Positions 9,991-20,838 of a stretch of 64,000 bases of DNA are shown here, one piece after another. The DNA lies in the NCBI GenBank assembly GCA_037367405.1, contig JAZKJV010010759.1:310001-374000 (forward strand). The letters are read 5' to 3'. The position numbers were made by a program, and so were the translations under genes. Source of the stretch: Ottelia alismoides. Taxonomy: Eukaryota > Streptophyta > Magnoliopsida > Alismatales > Hydrocharitaceae. Position 1 is the stretch's first letter; every line of letters starts with the position of its first letter. A model generated the notes under the pieces. The model was not told the DNA's origin. It was given only the letters and a program-made list of their open reading frames with translations, and searched no databases.

Positions 9991-12496
9991 TGAATGATAC
10001 GGGAAATCCTTAAGCGCTTCTCGGAAGCGTGATGATGACATCTAATGCGATCAGAGCAACTAGTCGTACTAGTTGCTTGGTGTAGTGGAATTTAAAAATT
10101 TTAAATCATATGATGAAATCACATGATCCAAGAACATTTCTTAGATCGTTTCATCTAACCACAGAGTATTGTAAATACCTCTTGAAGCATGGTTGGGATC
10201 ACTTGATCTCTAAAGTAAGAGATCCTCCTGACTCAAGTCCGATCCACAAAGAAGGCACTTGCGGGCACGATGATGAGACACATGCTTCCCACAATCCAAG
10301 ATGAAGATCCAAGCAATGGATCTCCTGATTTCATCCAACTAAATCTGACGTCTTCTACTTGTCCTAGAAGCACCAAGGAAGACAGAGATCCATGAGCAAT
10401 CGAGGCGACAGCAAGGCGGCATAGCGACGACTGCAATTCTCTCAATACTCAAGGTGGACGACCACACTTAGATAGAGAGAGATGGGGCATTAGAATGAGG
10501 ATAGAGAGAGATAGGTTAGACGTGTATTTGAAGGGCTAGGGTTGCCCTTTCTTATATAGTAGTTTGGGAGTCCATGGACAATCCCTGAGATACACAAAAT
10601 CAACGGTTAGATTGATTTGTGTTTTTAATCAATGTCCATGATCATTGTTGTTTAATAAAGCAACAACATATTAATTTATATTAAATTAAATGAATGTTGC
10701 ATTATCATCAACATAATTTAACTGAATACAATTAATTAACACAAGATAATAAAGAGGATAAAAAACTTCCTCCTAGAAAATATGACGTCACGTTTAAATA
10801 ATTCATGGATGACACCACCTCTCCAATAGGTGAATTTTTATCTTCTTTATTTTATGAGATATAATCTCATTATCTTTTAATTATTTGCATCGGCATTTAT
10901 TGCAAATATATTCACTAAATTAATTCCAAATTAATTAGCGAATATTTCAATCATGCCATTGAAAAAATGTGAATCACATTCACATCCAAAACAAAATGTA
11001 AATTACATTCAATGTGACATTAACAACCAATTAATAAATATTATTTACAAATGAGCTCTCTTCAATATATAATAAATCATATTTATAATATACATTGGTA
11101 TTATTGATAGCATGGATAGTACTGTACACATTTTGCATATCCTTGATAAGTAAATCTCATTTAATTATCTAGGATAATCATTCTCATAATATGAATCTCA
11201 TTCATATTGTTCTTGATAACTAAATATCATTTAATTAATAATATCCCGTTGCATGGATACTTAAATCATCAAAGGAATTATTCTTGAACTCCTTCAACAA
11301 TAGTGTGCTTTCTCCGTAGATACTTGAAGATAAGGACATGGCGATTGTATGTTCCATATATAGTGACTTAGATATTGAGATCATTTCTCAAATCCAGATC
11401 TCGGGGACTTCTACAGATTCTTGATTAAATCAAGTCCGTAGATGATCTTCTCATTGCATCTGAATCTCATTCAGACTAGTGTCCAACCCTTGGACCAAAA
11501 TTAGATTACGTCTCTCCATTGAGTGGAGTCACTAAAATCCAGACCTATTTCATCACTCCCTCAGAATGGAAGCGTCATGGTTATACAATCGTTTATGATC
11601 ACATCACCCTTTGGTATTCTCAATACCCGTACATCCTGTATACTGGAAAACCTAGAATAAACCCGAAGTATAAGATCACTTTAGACTGTCTTCTTCAGGG
11701 TTTTATCATTACTATTCTCATTTAATTATTGAGATTTACTATCGATCATATGCTTTCGAAAAGCATATATCATACTATAAATTCTGTCAAGCTTCCAAAG
11801 CATGACGACCACGCATGGAATTTAATACATCCCAATTCCTTATGAGTGAGCTCATGTATTCCGGTTCGATAGTGAACCTGTATGATTCCTTTGAGAGATC
11901 GTATCACTCATATGTCCTTGCATGCACACCAGCTCGCTAGTATATAGACCTTGATTAGGCCATCAACCTATTGGTCTGCCAAATGTACATACTCAGACAT
12001 ATAGCAACACATCTGTCTCAGGTCAGAGGATGCATGCCTACATCATGACAGCATACGATATAGGTCTTTAGTTATCTCGATCTCGTTAAGTCAACTCTTT
12101 GACCTAGCTTATCTAACACCTCCAAATCTCTATTCACATGCATAGGATCTGCATCAAGAGGTCAGTCAGATATCGACCTTTAGAGATAGGATTGCCATCT
12201 CCCACTCAGGCTGGAGATGACATCTTGACTATCATTTGACAGTGCTTGATGAGTCCTCAATCTAACTCTTTAGATATTCATCCAAACACTATCCTCTATG
12301 ATTCAACAATCAACAGCTTTATGGTATCAAGACAACCATGGTACATAACCCTATTTGTATAGAGGGATCTTATAGTGCATTCATTCACTTAGTTTTAGTC
12401 AGGGAGTGAAATAAACCAATAACTTTTATTGATATATCAAACATTACAATACCATTTATTATAGGAATGGTTCGTCTTGGGCTCACATGGCTAACA
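9991..12496 (-). repeat. copia-A 5' LTR, full length (2.5 kb)
   Basis: Minus-strand LTR of 2506 bp starting TGTTAGCCATGTGAGCCC and ending TTCA before the primer site. A TATA box (TATATAA, 10552-10558 on the minus strand) is followed by a GA/CT-rich stretch, as in both copia-B LTRs. A perfect 9-bp hairpin lies at 10056-10076 near the U5 end. It aligns with the copia-B LTRs over its length, with lower identity than copia-B LTRs show to each other by eye. Confidence 0.92.
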
Positions 12497-12501
12497 CTTG
12501 C

Positions 12502-12563
12502 CATAAACGAGACGAAAGGGAGTTGTACCCAAAGGAGTCTTGAAGGAAGTTCGATATGTCTAC
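12502..12563 (-). pseudogene. Ty3/gypsy integrase, short upstream piece
   Basis: The minus strand encodes TYRTSFKTPLGTTPFRLVYG, the conserved block that precedes the C-terminal domain of plant gypsy integrases. It lies immediately right of copia-A and reads in phase into the remnant at 3397-3831 once copia-A and one CTTGC copy are removed. Upstream of 12563 the coding match ends and no further gypsy domain is found, so the element is cut here. Confidence 0.88.
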
Positions 12564-12679
12564 AAAAATATTAAGAGTAAATTACTTATTTAGTGGATAA
12601 ATATTAATTAAGGGACAAGATCGATAATTGTTTTTCGTAAAAATTATTTACACTAAAAAAACGCAAATGGCATGTACAT

Positions 12680-12870
12680 AGTAGCTAGCACTGGGCGAGC
12701 ACATGTGCTCGACTAGTCCAGAGCGAGCAGTTTTAGGACACACGTGCTCGCTAGTTTAAATTTGGAGGCACAGGTCGAGCCGGCACGTGACAAAAACTGG
12801 GCGAGCTTTTGGGGGAAACTTGGCGAGCACATAAGGTACTCGCCATCATCTCTTAACATAAGTGAGCCCC
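12680..12870. repeat. CACTA left subterminal repeats
   Basis: Short repeated and inverted motifs built on GCGAGC and ACATGT: a perfect 16-bp palindrome CGAGCACATGTGCTCG at 12696-12711, further copies near 12720, 12742, 12800 and 12820-12844. In En/Spm elements such motifs are bound by the element-encoded accessory protein. Similar motifs occur at the right end (37.39-37.59 kb), supporting one element. Confidence 0.75.
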
Positions 12871-13254
12871 AACTCTGGAGCTCATATTTCTACCATCTCT
12901 TCCCCCAAAATCATGCCTCTGGTGATTTTTGAAGGTGGTCTACCACCACCGATGACTGTTCTCTACTGCCCTCTTTCTCCCTATCGCATTCCTTGAGGTA
13001 TAACAACTACTCCCTTCAATTTTTTTTAAATTATGTTGTCTATATGCGGAGAAATCTAAGTTTTATATTTTTTAGATCTATAAATCGATGGATTGTTGAT
13101 TTTAGGATTTTATAATTTATTTAGATTATGCAATAGTTACTGTAATGTGTATATATTGAAGATTTGATTCCGGATTAGCAAAGTTTAATTTAATTTTATT
13201 GTAGATAAGGTATTCGATGAAATGTTAAAATCAATTCAGTCCTAAAATACGATA
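12871..13254. other. non-coding stretch inside CACTA
   Basis: Moderately GC-rich at first (to about 13000), then AT-rich. No domain, no repeat match elsewhere in the window that I can see. Confidence 0.5.
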
Positions 13255-14225
13255 TTATTGCATAGAGATTGATGGGAGACGGGCAACAAGCTGCGCCGCC
13301 AATCCCTTTTGAATGACAAATCCAATTCTTCGAAATACAACATCTATAGATATGGGAACCATGACATCATTGTGCATAATTCTTTGGACCCTTTTTAGAA
13401 GCTCTACTGCTTCAGTAGCTAAAAATCCGAAGGTGTCAAAACCAAAAGGAATGAATACATGTTGATTGTCAATACATGCTTTCTCATGCTTAACAACTTT
13501 AGCTGAGGTAGCTTTTTGAGCAGCGTGTCTCGCAATAAAATCACTCCTTATCGGACTCACCAATGGAGAAACTCCAGTCAGATCAACACATGTATGCTTC
13601 CCTCCAGCCCATTCAAATATTAAAACATCTGCTGGTCTGAGTGTCGATCTCCCCTCTTGAGGATCCGTCAAAAAATTCACAAGTGCTTCTTTATTTGAAG
13701 CAACTCCAGCATGTCTGAGTACATCATAAAGGAAATTCCTTACAAAATCATGTCTATATTTAAAACCTGAGAGTTCACGACAATGAACTGCATGCTCCCC
13801 AAAAGCATCCAAGTATGATTGTGGCATATTGGGCAAGGCTCATCAGCTGGAAAAAGAGGAATCATAAGACGATAGTTGAGGATAGTGCTGTACTCAATAG
13901 GAGACATATGCATCCCAAGGACCTCAATAGGAGTAGCAAGGAGGAAGTCTTGATCATGGTCAGCCTGTAAACAACGAAAAATTGTTTTTTGCCGAACAAT
14001 CATGCCAAACTTAATTTCCATTTCTTCAACAATTTTGCTAAAAAGATAACTCGCCAAAATATTCTGGGCTTTATGGGGGATGGTATCCTTGTTAGCAAAA
14101 CATGTAAGATCGAGAGATAGAAGTTGATATGTAGGCCCTCCAAAGCTTATAGAAAGTCAGAATCCATACCATGTATTCCACTGTATCGTAAAATGTGATC
14201 TTGGAGCTCCCATGATTGAGCTCTA
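13255..14225 (-). pseudogene. C-terminal part of a plant reverse-transcriptase-family protein with nuclease-like tail
   Basis: The minus strand carries, in order: SRAQSWELQDHILRYSG, HKAQNILASYLFSKIV, VLGMHMSPIEYSTILNYRLM, CPICH, then (after a frame change near 13815) FGEHAVHCRELSGFKYRHD, NFLTDPQEGRSTLRPADVL, KHTCVDLTGVSPL and GLAAQLVARLPS. C-x2-C with H-x4-C looks like a zinc site, and R-PAD ... VDLT recalls the PD-(D/E)XK nuclease pattern of some non-LTR elements. From memory this family occurs in many plants, often misnamed auxilin-like, with a reverse transcriptase N-terminal part that is absent here. The last 193 residues are open; upstream are a stop near 14158 and the frameshift. A second copy lies at 56754-57217. 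Whether CACTA captured it or it inserted later is unknown. Confidence 0.75.
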
Positions 14226-15789
14226 GAGGCCACGAAAATATTAGTTGTATAAATATGTAACAATTTTATTTAGGAAATATTATTTGTATAAATAATAATG
14301 ATTTGAAATTGAAATTAGAGGGTAATAAATGGTCAAGTTTTTTTTTCATTTTTGATTTATTTATTCATGTTTATTGATTGGATGCGTAGGTGTGAATATG
14401 AGGAGAGCATGCTATTGTGTAGTCATGTTATTGATAAGGGTATGTGAAGGTGTCATGTTTGATGATAATGATTTTTTGTATGCATAGATGCAAATGCGAG
14501 GATGGAATGCATAGATGATATGTTTACTAAAATTATAGGATGCATAGACGATAATGATGTTCATGCAAAGTGTATGATGTAGGTTGTTAGGGTTAACTTA
14601 TGTAATGTTGGTTAGGGTATGTGAATGTTGGGATATATCTTTGGTGATATGGAGTTAATGAAGTTGTGATAACATGTATGTATAGATGGGAATTTAAGTG
14701 CAAATGTAATCGTATATGGGGAGAAGGGTGTATACATGCATTGAGGAGGGTGGTTAGATGGGGTAGTGTGTTATTAAATTTAGACATAATAATTTCCACA
14801 TGTAATTATAAAAAGAATAAATTTTAATTAATTGAATATTCATTAGAAACGAATTCACTTCCATTATAAATTTATACAACACTGTTATTTTTGAAATTGG
14901 CTACGTATACATTTAAGGATAACTTAAAATGAAACTACCATAGGGATTACTAATTATGATAGAAATATAATTCATTATTTTTATAATGATATACTAAAAT
15001 TTAAAAATAAGTTATAACAATATTTTATAAATATATATTTATATATTATAATTGTGACAATAATAATACATAATTATACATTTTAAATGATGAAGGATTT
15101 TTTGAATCTCGAAGTGTAAATATTCTACTATAATCAATAAACACCAATGATTTAATTTTTTGGTCTATAAATAAAATCACAACAATTTAATATAGATTTC
15201 TACTATGATAAATATGAAGTCATACTTATAAAACTCAATTTTTTTGGGTCTATAAATAAACATCAATGGTTTATTTTTGCAAGGAGAAGGTATCAATATC
15301 CTTAGAGCGGTTGATACAGTGCTGGCCAGGTCCCATGTGTCGGATACTGTAGACCCTCCAAGATCGGACATGTGGTACCCTAGTCCTTGTGATGTCAACA
15401 TGTACTCAAAATACAATTATATTATGAATAAAATAGAGAAAGAAAGAGACAGGAAAAATATGTGAACAATGATGATCAAAATAAAGACCACAATCAAGGA
15501 CACTAGAAAACATATGTATGTGGATATGAATTTAATTGTATGTGTAAATGTGATCAATATAATTGGAACCCAAAGTGTGGAGTTTAACAAACACCAATAG
15601 TTCTTATGTGATAATTTTTATTATCACATTAACTTCTAGATAATGTGGCCAATTGTGCCACATTAACTTATAGTTAGGTAGATAATAAGGCTAAAACACT
15701 AACAACTTTTTATTAAATCACACAAAATCATTCACATACAATACGTTCATCTATACCGGGTGGTATGTGGCCCGACACACTGAGATACG
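14226..15789. other. AT-rich non-coding stretch inside CACTA
   Basis: About 1.56 kb with no recognisable domain. A phrase TTTTGGTCTATAAATAAA occurs twice in similar surroundings (about 15157-15180 and 15240-15265), a small duplication. The frames at 14593-14799 and 15177-15465 show nothing I recognise. Confidence 0.5.
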
Positions 15790-15797
15790 CGTGCAAC

Positions 15798-16632
15798 TAG
15801 GGATGAGTATTGGGTCGGGCCAGCCCGACCTGACCCGCAACCCGACCCGAACCCGAACCCATTACATGTCGGGTCGGGCTCGGGCTTAAGAAATCAGCCC
15901 ATTTTGTAACGGGCCGGGCTCGGGCTGTGTAAAACCCGACCCGCGCCCGACCCGGTAGCCCGGCCCGACCCCTCACCATACCCAAGCCGACCCGACCCGA
16001 CCTCCCCTCCCCCGCCCGAGCCCCGACCCGACCCGACCTCCCCTTCCCTGCACGATCCCAATCCCGCCCGACCCGGTCCCCTGCGCCCACGCGGGACGTT
16101 ACCAAGCACCCAACCCCGCAAGCGCAAACCCTATCGCTACGCTACCCCTCCCGGGCCTCCCCTTCCCTACTCCACTCCCGGGCCGCCGCACGCCCACGAC
16201 TTCGTGAGCCCTTGCACCCCCCGTCGACTACCCTCGGGCCTCCCTGCCTGTGCTCTCGGCTCTCCCCGACAAAGACCCCCCCACACCCCCTGCGGAAGCC
16301 CCTTGCGGCCCCATCCCTCCCCGCTGGTGAGGCCCCCCGTCACTGCAACCCCACGCCGCACCCCGCACATCCCCGATTCCCCCCTCCCCAGGGCCACGGC
16401 ACAGCCCCGCCGCCGCACAACCCCACTCCGCGCGGTGCACCCCCTCCGACCCCCTTCATATCGAGCCGGCCCGACCCGAACCCGGCCCGTTTCACATCGG
16501 GCCGGGTTCGGGTTCGGGCTGGCCCAATCAAAAATTAACGGGCCAGAGCCCAGCCCGAAGCTCGATATTGATAACGGGTTCGGGTTCGGGCTCAGGCCCA
16601 GCCTGGCCCGCCCGGCCCGATAATCATCCCTA
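15798..16632. mobile_element. hAT-type MITE, GC-rich, 835 bp
   Basis: Terminal inverted repeats TAGGGATGAGTATTGGG (left) and TAGGGATGATTATCGGG (right, inverted) are flanked by an identical 8-bp duplication CGTGCAAC (15790-15797 and 16633-16640), the hallmark of hAT transposition. The inner parts are rich in GGGTCGGGTC-type repeats next to each end; the core (16100-16460) is very C-rich. No transposase, so it depends on a partner in trans. The long open frames inside (for example 16204-16623) are low-complexity and appear in several frames at once, so I do not call genes. Confidence 0.93.
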
Positions 16633-16640
16633 CGTGCAAC

Positions 16641-17437
16641 ACATTAGAGGATTTCCTCACCTCCAACTGTGTTATATTTTTTTATGTTTTACACATTACT
16701 ATTAGAATCACTTCGAGATGAGATATCCCGTTTCAATGGTCGTGGATTTTGATGTTTGCAAGTGGAAAAATCTTTTTTTGCAGGTACACTTTCAGTAATT
16801 TTCATTTAAATACTATCTACCCACATCCCCATCGTTAACCAACCATATATACGTAAAGCACTGGTTAACATAAATGATTAAATATTTTAAGATCGTTTTA
16901 TAGTCTCATTTGTAGCACATACAAATATATGATGTAAAGTTATATTACATTTATGTTGACTTTCCTTAGTTCGGAGATCCCAAAATGAGGGGGTCCATGA
17001 GGATTCAAACTTATTATAAGGTGATCGTTGTCAAATGTTCTTGTTTTTTTTATAGAAATTCGGATGCATAACTCCTTCATCTTAGGTATACCAAACAAGT
17101 CATAGTTTACTATCTAAATAGTTAATACGGTGATTGTTTTGAAAGTTAATTGTGGTTGGTTTTTGAGGTATATCAGAGAGGTGCAGGTTTATGCTGCTGA
17201 ATTTTCCTTAGAAATAAACAAGCATGTGATAACAATAGTCTTAAAGTAAGTGTGAATCCTTATAGATGGGCTCAAGTGATAACATATTCTCTTCTAATCT
17301 CCTAAAATAAATATGATAGGTTTAGGCCAGCTATGGGTCAGGGTATAGGATTTCTAGGTATGTTCTCTGAGCTTAAGCTGATGTTAAATCTTCAATTCTC
17401 ATTTTACCGTATGAATTGTTACATTTCTGTGATAACT
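16641..17437. other. CACTA leader upstream of transposase
   Basis: AT-rich sequence between the hAT duplication and the transposase start. Probably leader or intron of the CACTA transposase gene, judged only from position. No motif I can support. Confidence 0.45.
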
Positions 17438-20400
17438 ATGGCGAATAGAGAGTGGATGTACAAGCATGTAGTAGATGAACATTTTAGAGATACTTTTCAA
17501 AGAGGTGTTCAAGAATTTTTGGAATTTTATTATGCACAAGGTTCTCGTGTTGTGGATTCATATGGTATTATCTTGTGTCCGTGTCAAAAGTGTTGTTTAG
17601 TGAAGAAGAAATCTAAGGATGAAACTCAGTTGCATCTTTATAAAAATATTTTCATGGAAGTATATCAAATTTGGTGGAGGCACGGTGAGGTCTTCGAAGA
17701 CACAATGAACGAGTCAGATGAAGCGGACAATATTACGCCATCGTGGATATAATTATGAACGTTATAGGTTCTGATTTTAATGGTACTTGCCCAGATGACG
17801 AGGAACCGTATGCTGAGTCTGCAAACTTCTAAGAGCTATTTAAAAAGGAAGAAGAGCCATTGTAGTTGGGTTGTAAGACATTCAAAACTCTCCGCATTTT
17901 TAGAACTTCTATCAATGAAGACAGAGTATAATATGACTAATTTTTATGCCATGCTTAAAATTATCAAGAAAATATTACCCGAAGATGCTGAATTACTTTA
18001 AAGTTGTTACAAAATTAAAAAGTTGACGCAGAAGATGAATTTAGTTGAAGTTAAGGTAGAATCTTATATAAATCACCATATTTTATACTACAATGAACAT
18101 GAGAATTTGTCACGTTGTATGAATGTGATGAGCTAAGATTTCAGGAATAAAGTAAGAGTGTGAAACAATCTCAAGGATGTTTACATTATTTCCTATTGAT
18201 TTCAAGATTGAAACGATTATATAATTATAAGGAAACAACAAAAAATATGATATGGCATGTAGAACATGATGTTGAAGAGTAAATAGAGCATCCATCGGAG
18301 TCTGATTGTTGGAAAGTATTGATGTCAACATTTCCTTCATTTTCGGAAGAAAATAAGAATTACGTTATAGGTTTATGTACGGACGAGTTCATCCTTATGG
18401 AATAATACTGGCTAGTAATGACAACACCACATAATCTACCCCCAGGTTTTATTATAAGAGACAATTCATGTTTCTATCATTGTTGGTGCCAAAACTTATG
18501 CATCCGGGAAAATACACCGAAGTGTATTTATGTCCTCTTATAGATGAGTTGAAGATGCTATGGATCGATGGAGTGGATGCATATGATGCAAACAAAAGTC
18601 AACATTCAATATGAATTTACTCTACTTTGGACGATAAATAACTTCTCGGCTTATGGAATATTATATGGATGGAGTACACATGGACATCAAAGTTGTCCAT
18701 ATCGTATGGAAGGTGCAAAATCATTCCAGCTTAAACATGATCAGGACCCTTATTTTTTTATTGTCATAAACGTTTTCTCTCAAACAATCATCCATATCAA
18801 AAACAAAAGTAAGCATTTAAAAAAATACAAGCGAACGTGCAAATTCTCTGACAATTAAGCTGGCGATACACAATTATCAAGTTTAAAGAAATTGTTGTAT
18901 TCAGCCTTGGATAATGGGAATAAAAAAATTTCATCCATGTTTTGGCGATAGTTATAATTAGATTAAGAAGAATATGTTTTGAGAATTTCCATATTGAAGT
19001 AAGCTATTGATACGACACAACTTAGATGTTGTGCATATAGAAAAATATCTTCGATAACATCTTCTATACAGTTATCAATGTAACCGATTGCACAAAATAT
19101 ACAATAAATTCTCATCGTGATTTAAAGATTATATGCAATCGACAGAGTTTTATATAAAAGAACTTGATAATGGAAGGGTTGAAATTCCTAAAGAGAAGTG
19201 TACATTAGATATAAATCAAGTGAAGTGTCTACGAATGGACAAGTAAATTGAAATTTCTAAATGGATATGCCTCAAATTTCTCAAATTTGGTCGAATTAAA
19301 CAAGTTCTCATTTAAGGCAATGAAGAGAAATAACCATCGTGTTTTAATGGAAATACTGTTACGGCTATTGTTCAAGGGATTATTACCGAAAAACATTGTA
19401 GATGTTCTATCAGATGTCAACAGATTTTGGTAGATTCTATTCTCATCATGCGTAAATCATATGGAGATGGAATATCTTGAGAAAATATTTTTGTAATTAT
19501 GTGTACTTTGGAGATGATATTTTTGTGGGCTTTTTTTGATTCATTGGAGCATATGATGATTTATCTTCCATACGAAGCAAAAGTTGGAGGGCTCGTAAAA
19601 TATCAATGTATGTATTCAAAATGTATTTTTAATTAATAAATTATTTTTTTATTCTTTTGATATATGATTGAAACATATAAATATTTTACGTAGGTTTATA
19701 TTATTTCTGAAAAGAAAGGTTCGAAACAATAGTAAAGTGGAAGGATCAATAAGTGCGCAGTATAATTAAGAGGAAGTAGCAACATTATGTGCTACACTTT
19801 CCACAAAAGATTAAGGAGGAATGAGAAAATATACTTTGAAGAAGAACCTCATATCAGTTTCTTTCGTCAGTGAATTAAACTTATACAAAAGGCTACAAAA
19901 CATCTATTATCGAAACAAGAGAAAGATGCTACAGAGATATACATAATAGACAATTGAGAGTTAATAACAACATATGTTTAGTACGTCTCTGTATTACTTT
20001 GTTTGAATATATGTAAATTCCTTTCCCCTTATCTTTAATGAATTTGTATTCATTTTAGTGAATTAACACGTAAAATTATCGAAGAAAATCATATGTATTC
20101 AGATGATAAAGTTGTGAGAATCAACAGGAACACATTTTCAGAATGGTTGCAGAACCAAACAAAATAATTGGATGGTAATGATTATAAACATAGATATTAA
20201 AATATTTTGCAGATGGTCTGCTTTATAAAGTCTGATCTTATAACTAGTGTTGGAGTAATAATTATCGATTTCATACCTTTAATTATGTAGACATTTAACA
20301 ACTCACAATCAAATAGTGATGGTTCATAGATCTTACTACGAGGAAGATTATTTGGTTTACATGTAATATTAAAGAAGATACTAGAAGTAGAATATATTAT

Positions 20401-20640
20401 TCCGGGCTTAAATAAAGTAGTTCTTTATTTTGACTGGTACGGACCCAATGGAGGCATATTGATCAATAAGAGGAATAACATTATCAACGTGATACTAAGA
20501 AAACTTATACGTAGATTTGAACCCTTCGTTCTATCTTTTCAAGTGAACCAAGTTTGTTATCTCCCACAATTGTTAAAGAAGAGAAAGAGCGTTGAATATT
20601 TCAATGTCGTGGAGATAAATGCTTGATGCTATATTTCTAA
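17438..20640 (+). pseudogene. CACTA TNP2-type transposase, decayed
   Basis: TNP2 binds and cuts the element ends. The start MANREWMYKHVV opens the transposase-associated domain (17438-17690) with LCPCQKC as its cysteine pair. Further on come PDDEEPYAES, NFYAMLKIIKKILP (17945-18000), YLCPLIDELK (18520), the hallmark FTLLWTINNFSAYG and GWSTHGHQSCPYRMEG (18615-18720), LIRHNLDVVHIEK (19005-19045), LLFKGLLPKNIV (19370), and EMIFLWAFFDSLEH (19510-19560). A DUF4216-like C-terminal part follows at 20310-20625 (VLYFDWYGPNGG, SFQVNQVCYL). Many stops and frame changes scatter the protein over several frames; some gaps may be introns. Copia-B is inserted just after this gene, in an acidic tail (DDSDNSEIN) that resumes at 31281. 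Confidence 0.9.
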
Positions 20641-20838
20641 TGAAGACACTCATCTCTAAGATGTTATAGACGGAGCCTTTACATCTACTCATGAGCAAAT
20701 AAATATAGTAGAAGTAGTCCCAATCATTGAATCGATTTGATTGGCATATAATAAGGTGATATCTGCTGACCTACAAGATGATGTAGACACTACAAATGAT
20801 GATTCAGATAACTCAGAAATCAATGAACATGTTATAAT

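Larger units (their letters stand above)
3837..12496 (-). mobile_element. copia-A: Ty1/copia LTR retrotransposon, rearranged
   Basis: A minus-strand element of 8.66 kb bounded by perfect 5-bp target duplications, CTTGC at 3832-3836 and 12497-12501. Both outer ends fit LTR termini (TGTTAGCC at the right end read on the minus strand; TTCA at the left end). It has a full 5' LTR (right), primer site, long leader, gag, protease, integrase, a deleted reverse transcriptase, an RNase H block of apparently different lineage, and a shortened 3' LTR (left). It interrupts a gypsy integrase gene. Leader and LTR sequences match copia-B (20839-31275), so both belong to one family. Stops in gag and integrase and loss of the RT core make it inactive. 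Confidence 0.93.

Noticed and set aside
16167..16623. Several overlapping open frames on both strands up to 139 codons
   Set aside because: They lie in the C-rich core of a hAT MITE, occur in several frames at once, consist of Pro/Arg/Gly-rich low complexity and have no domain.
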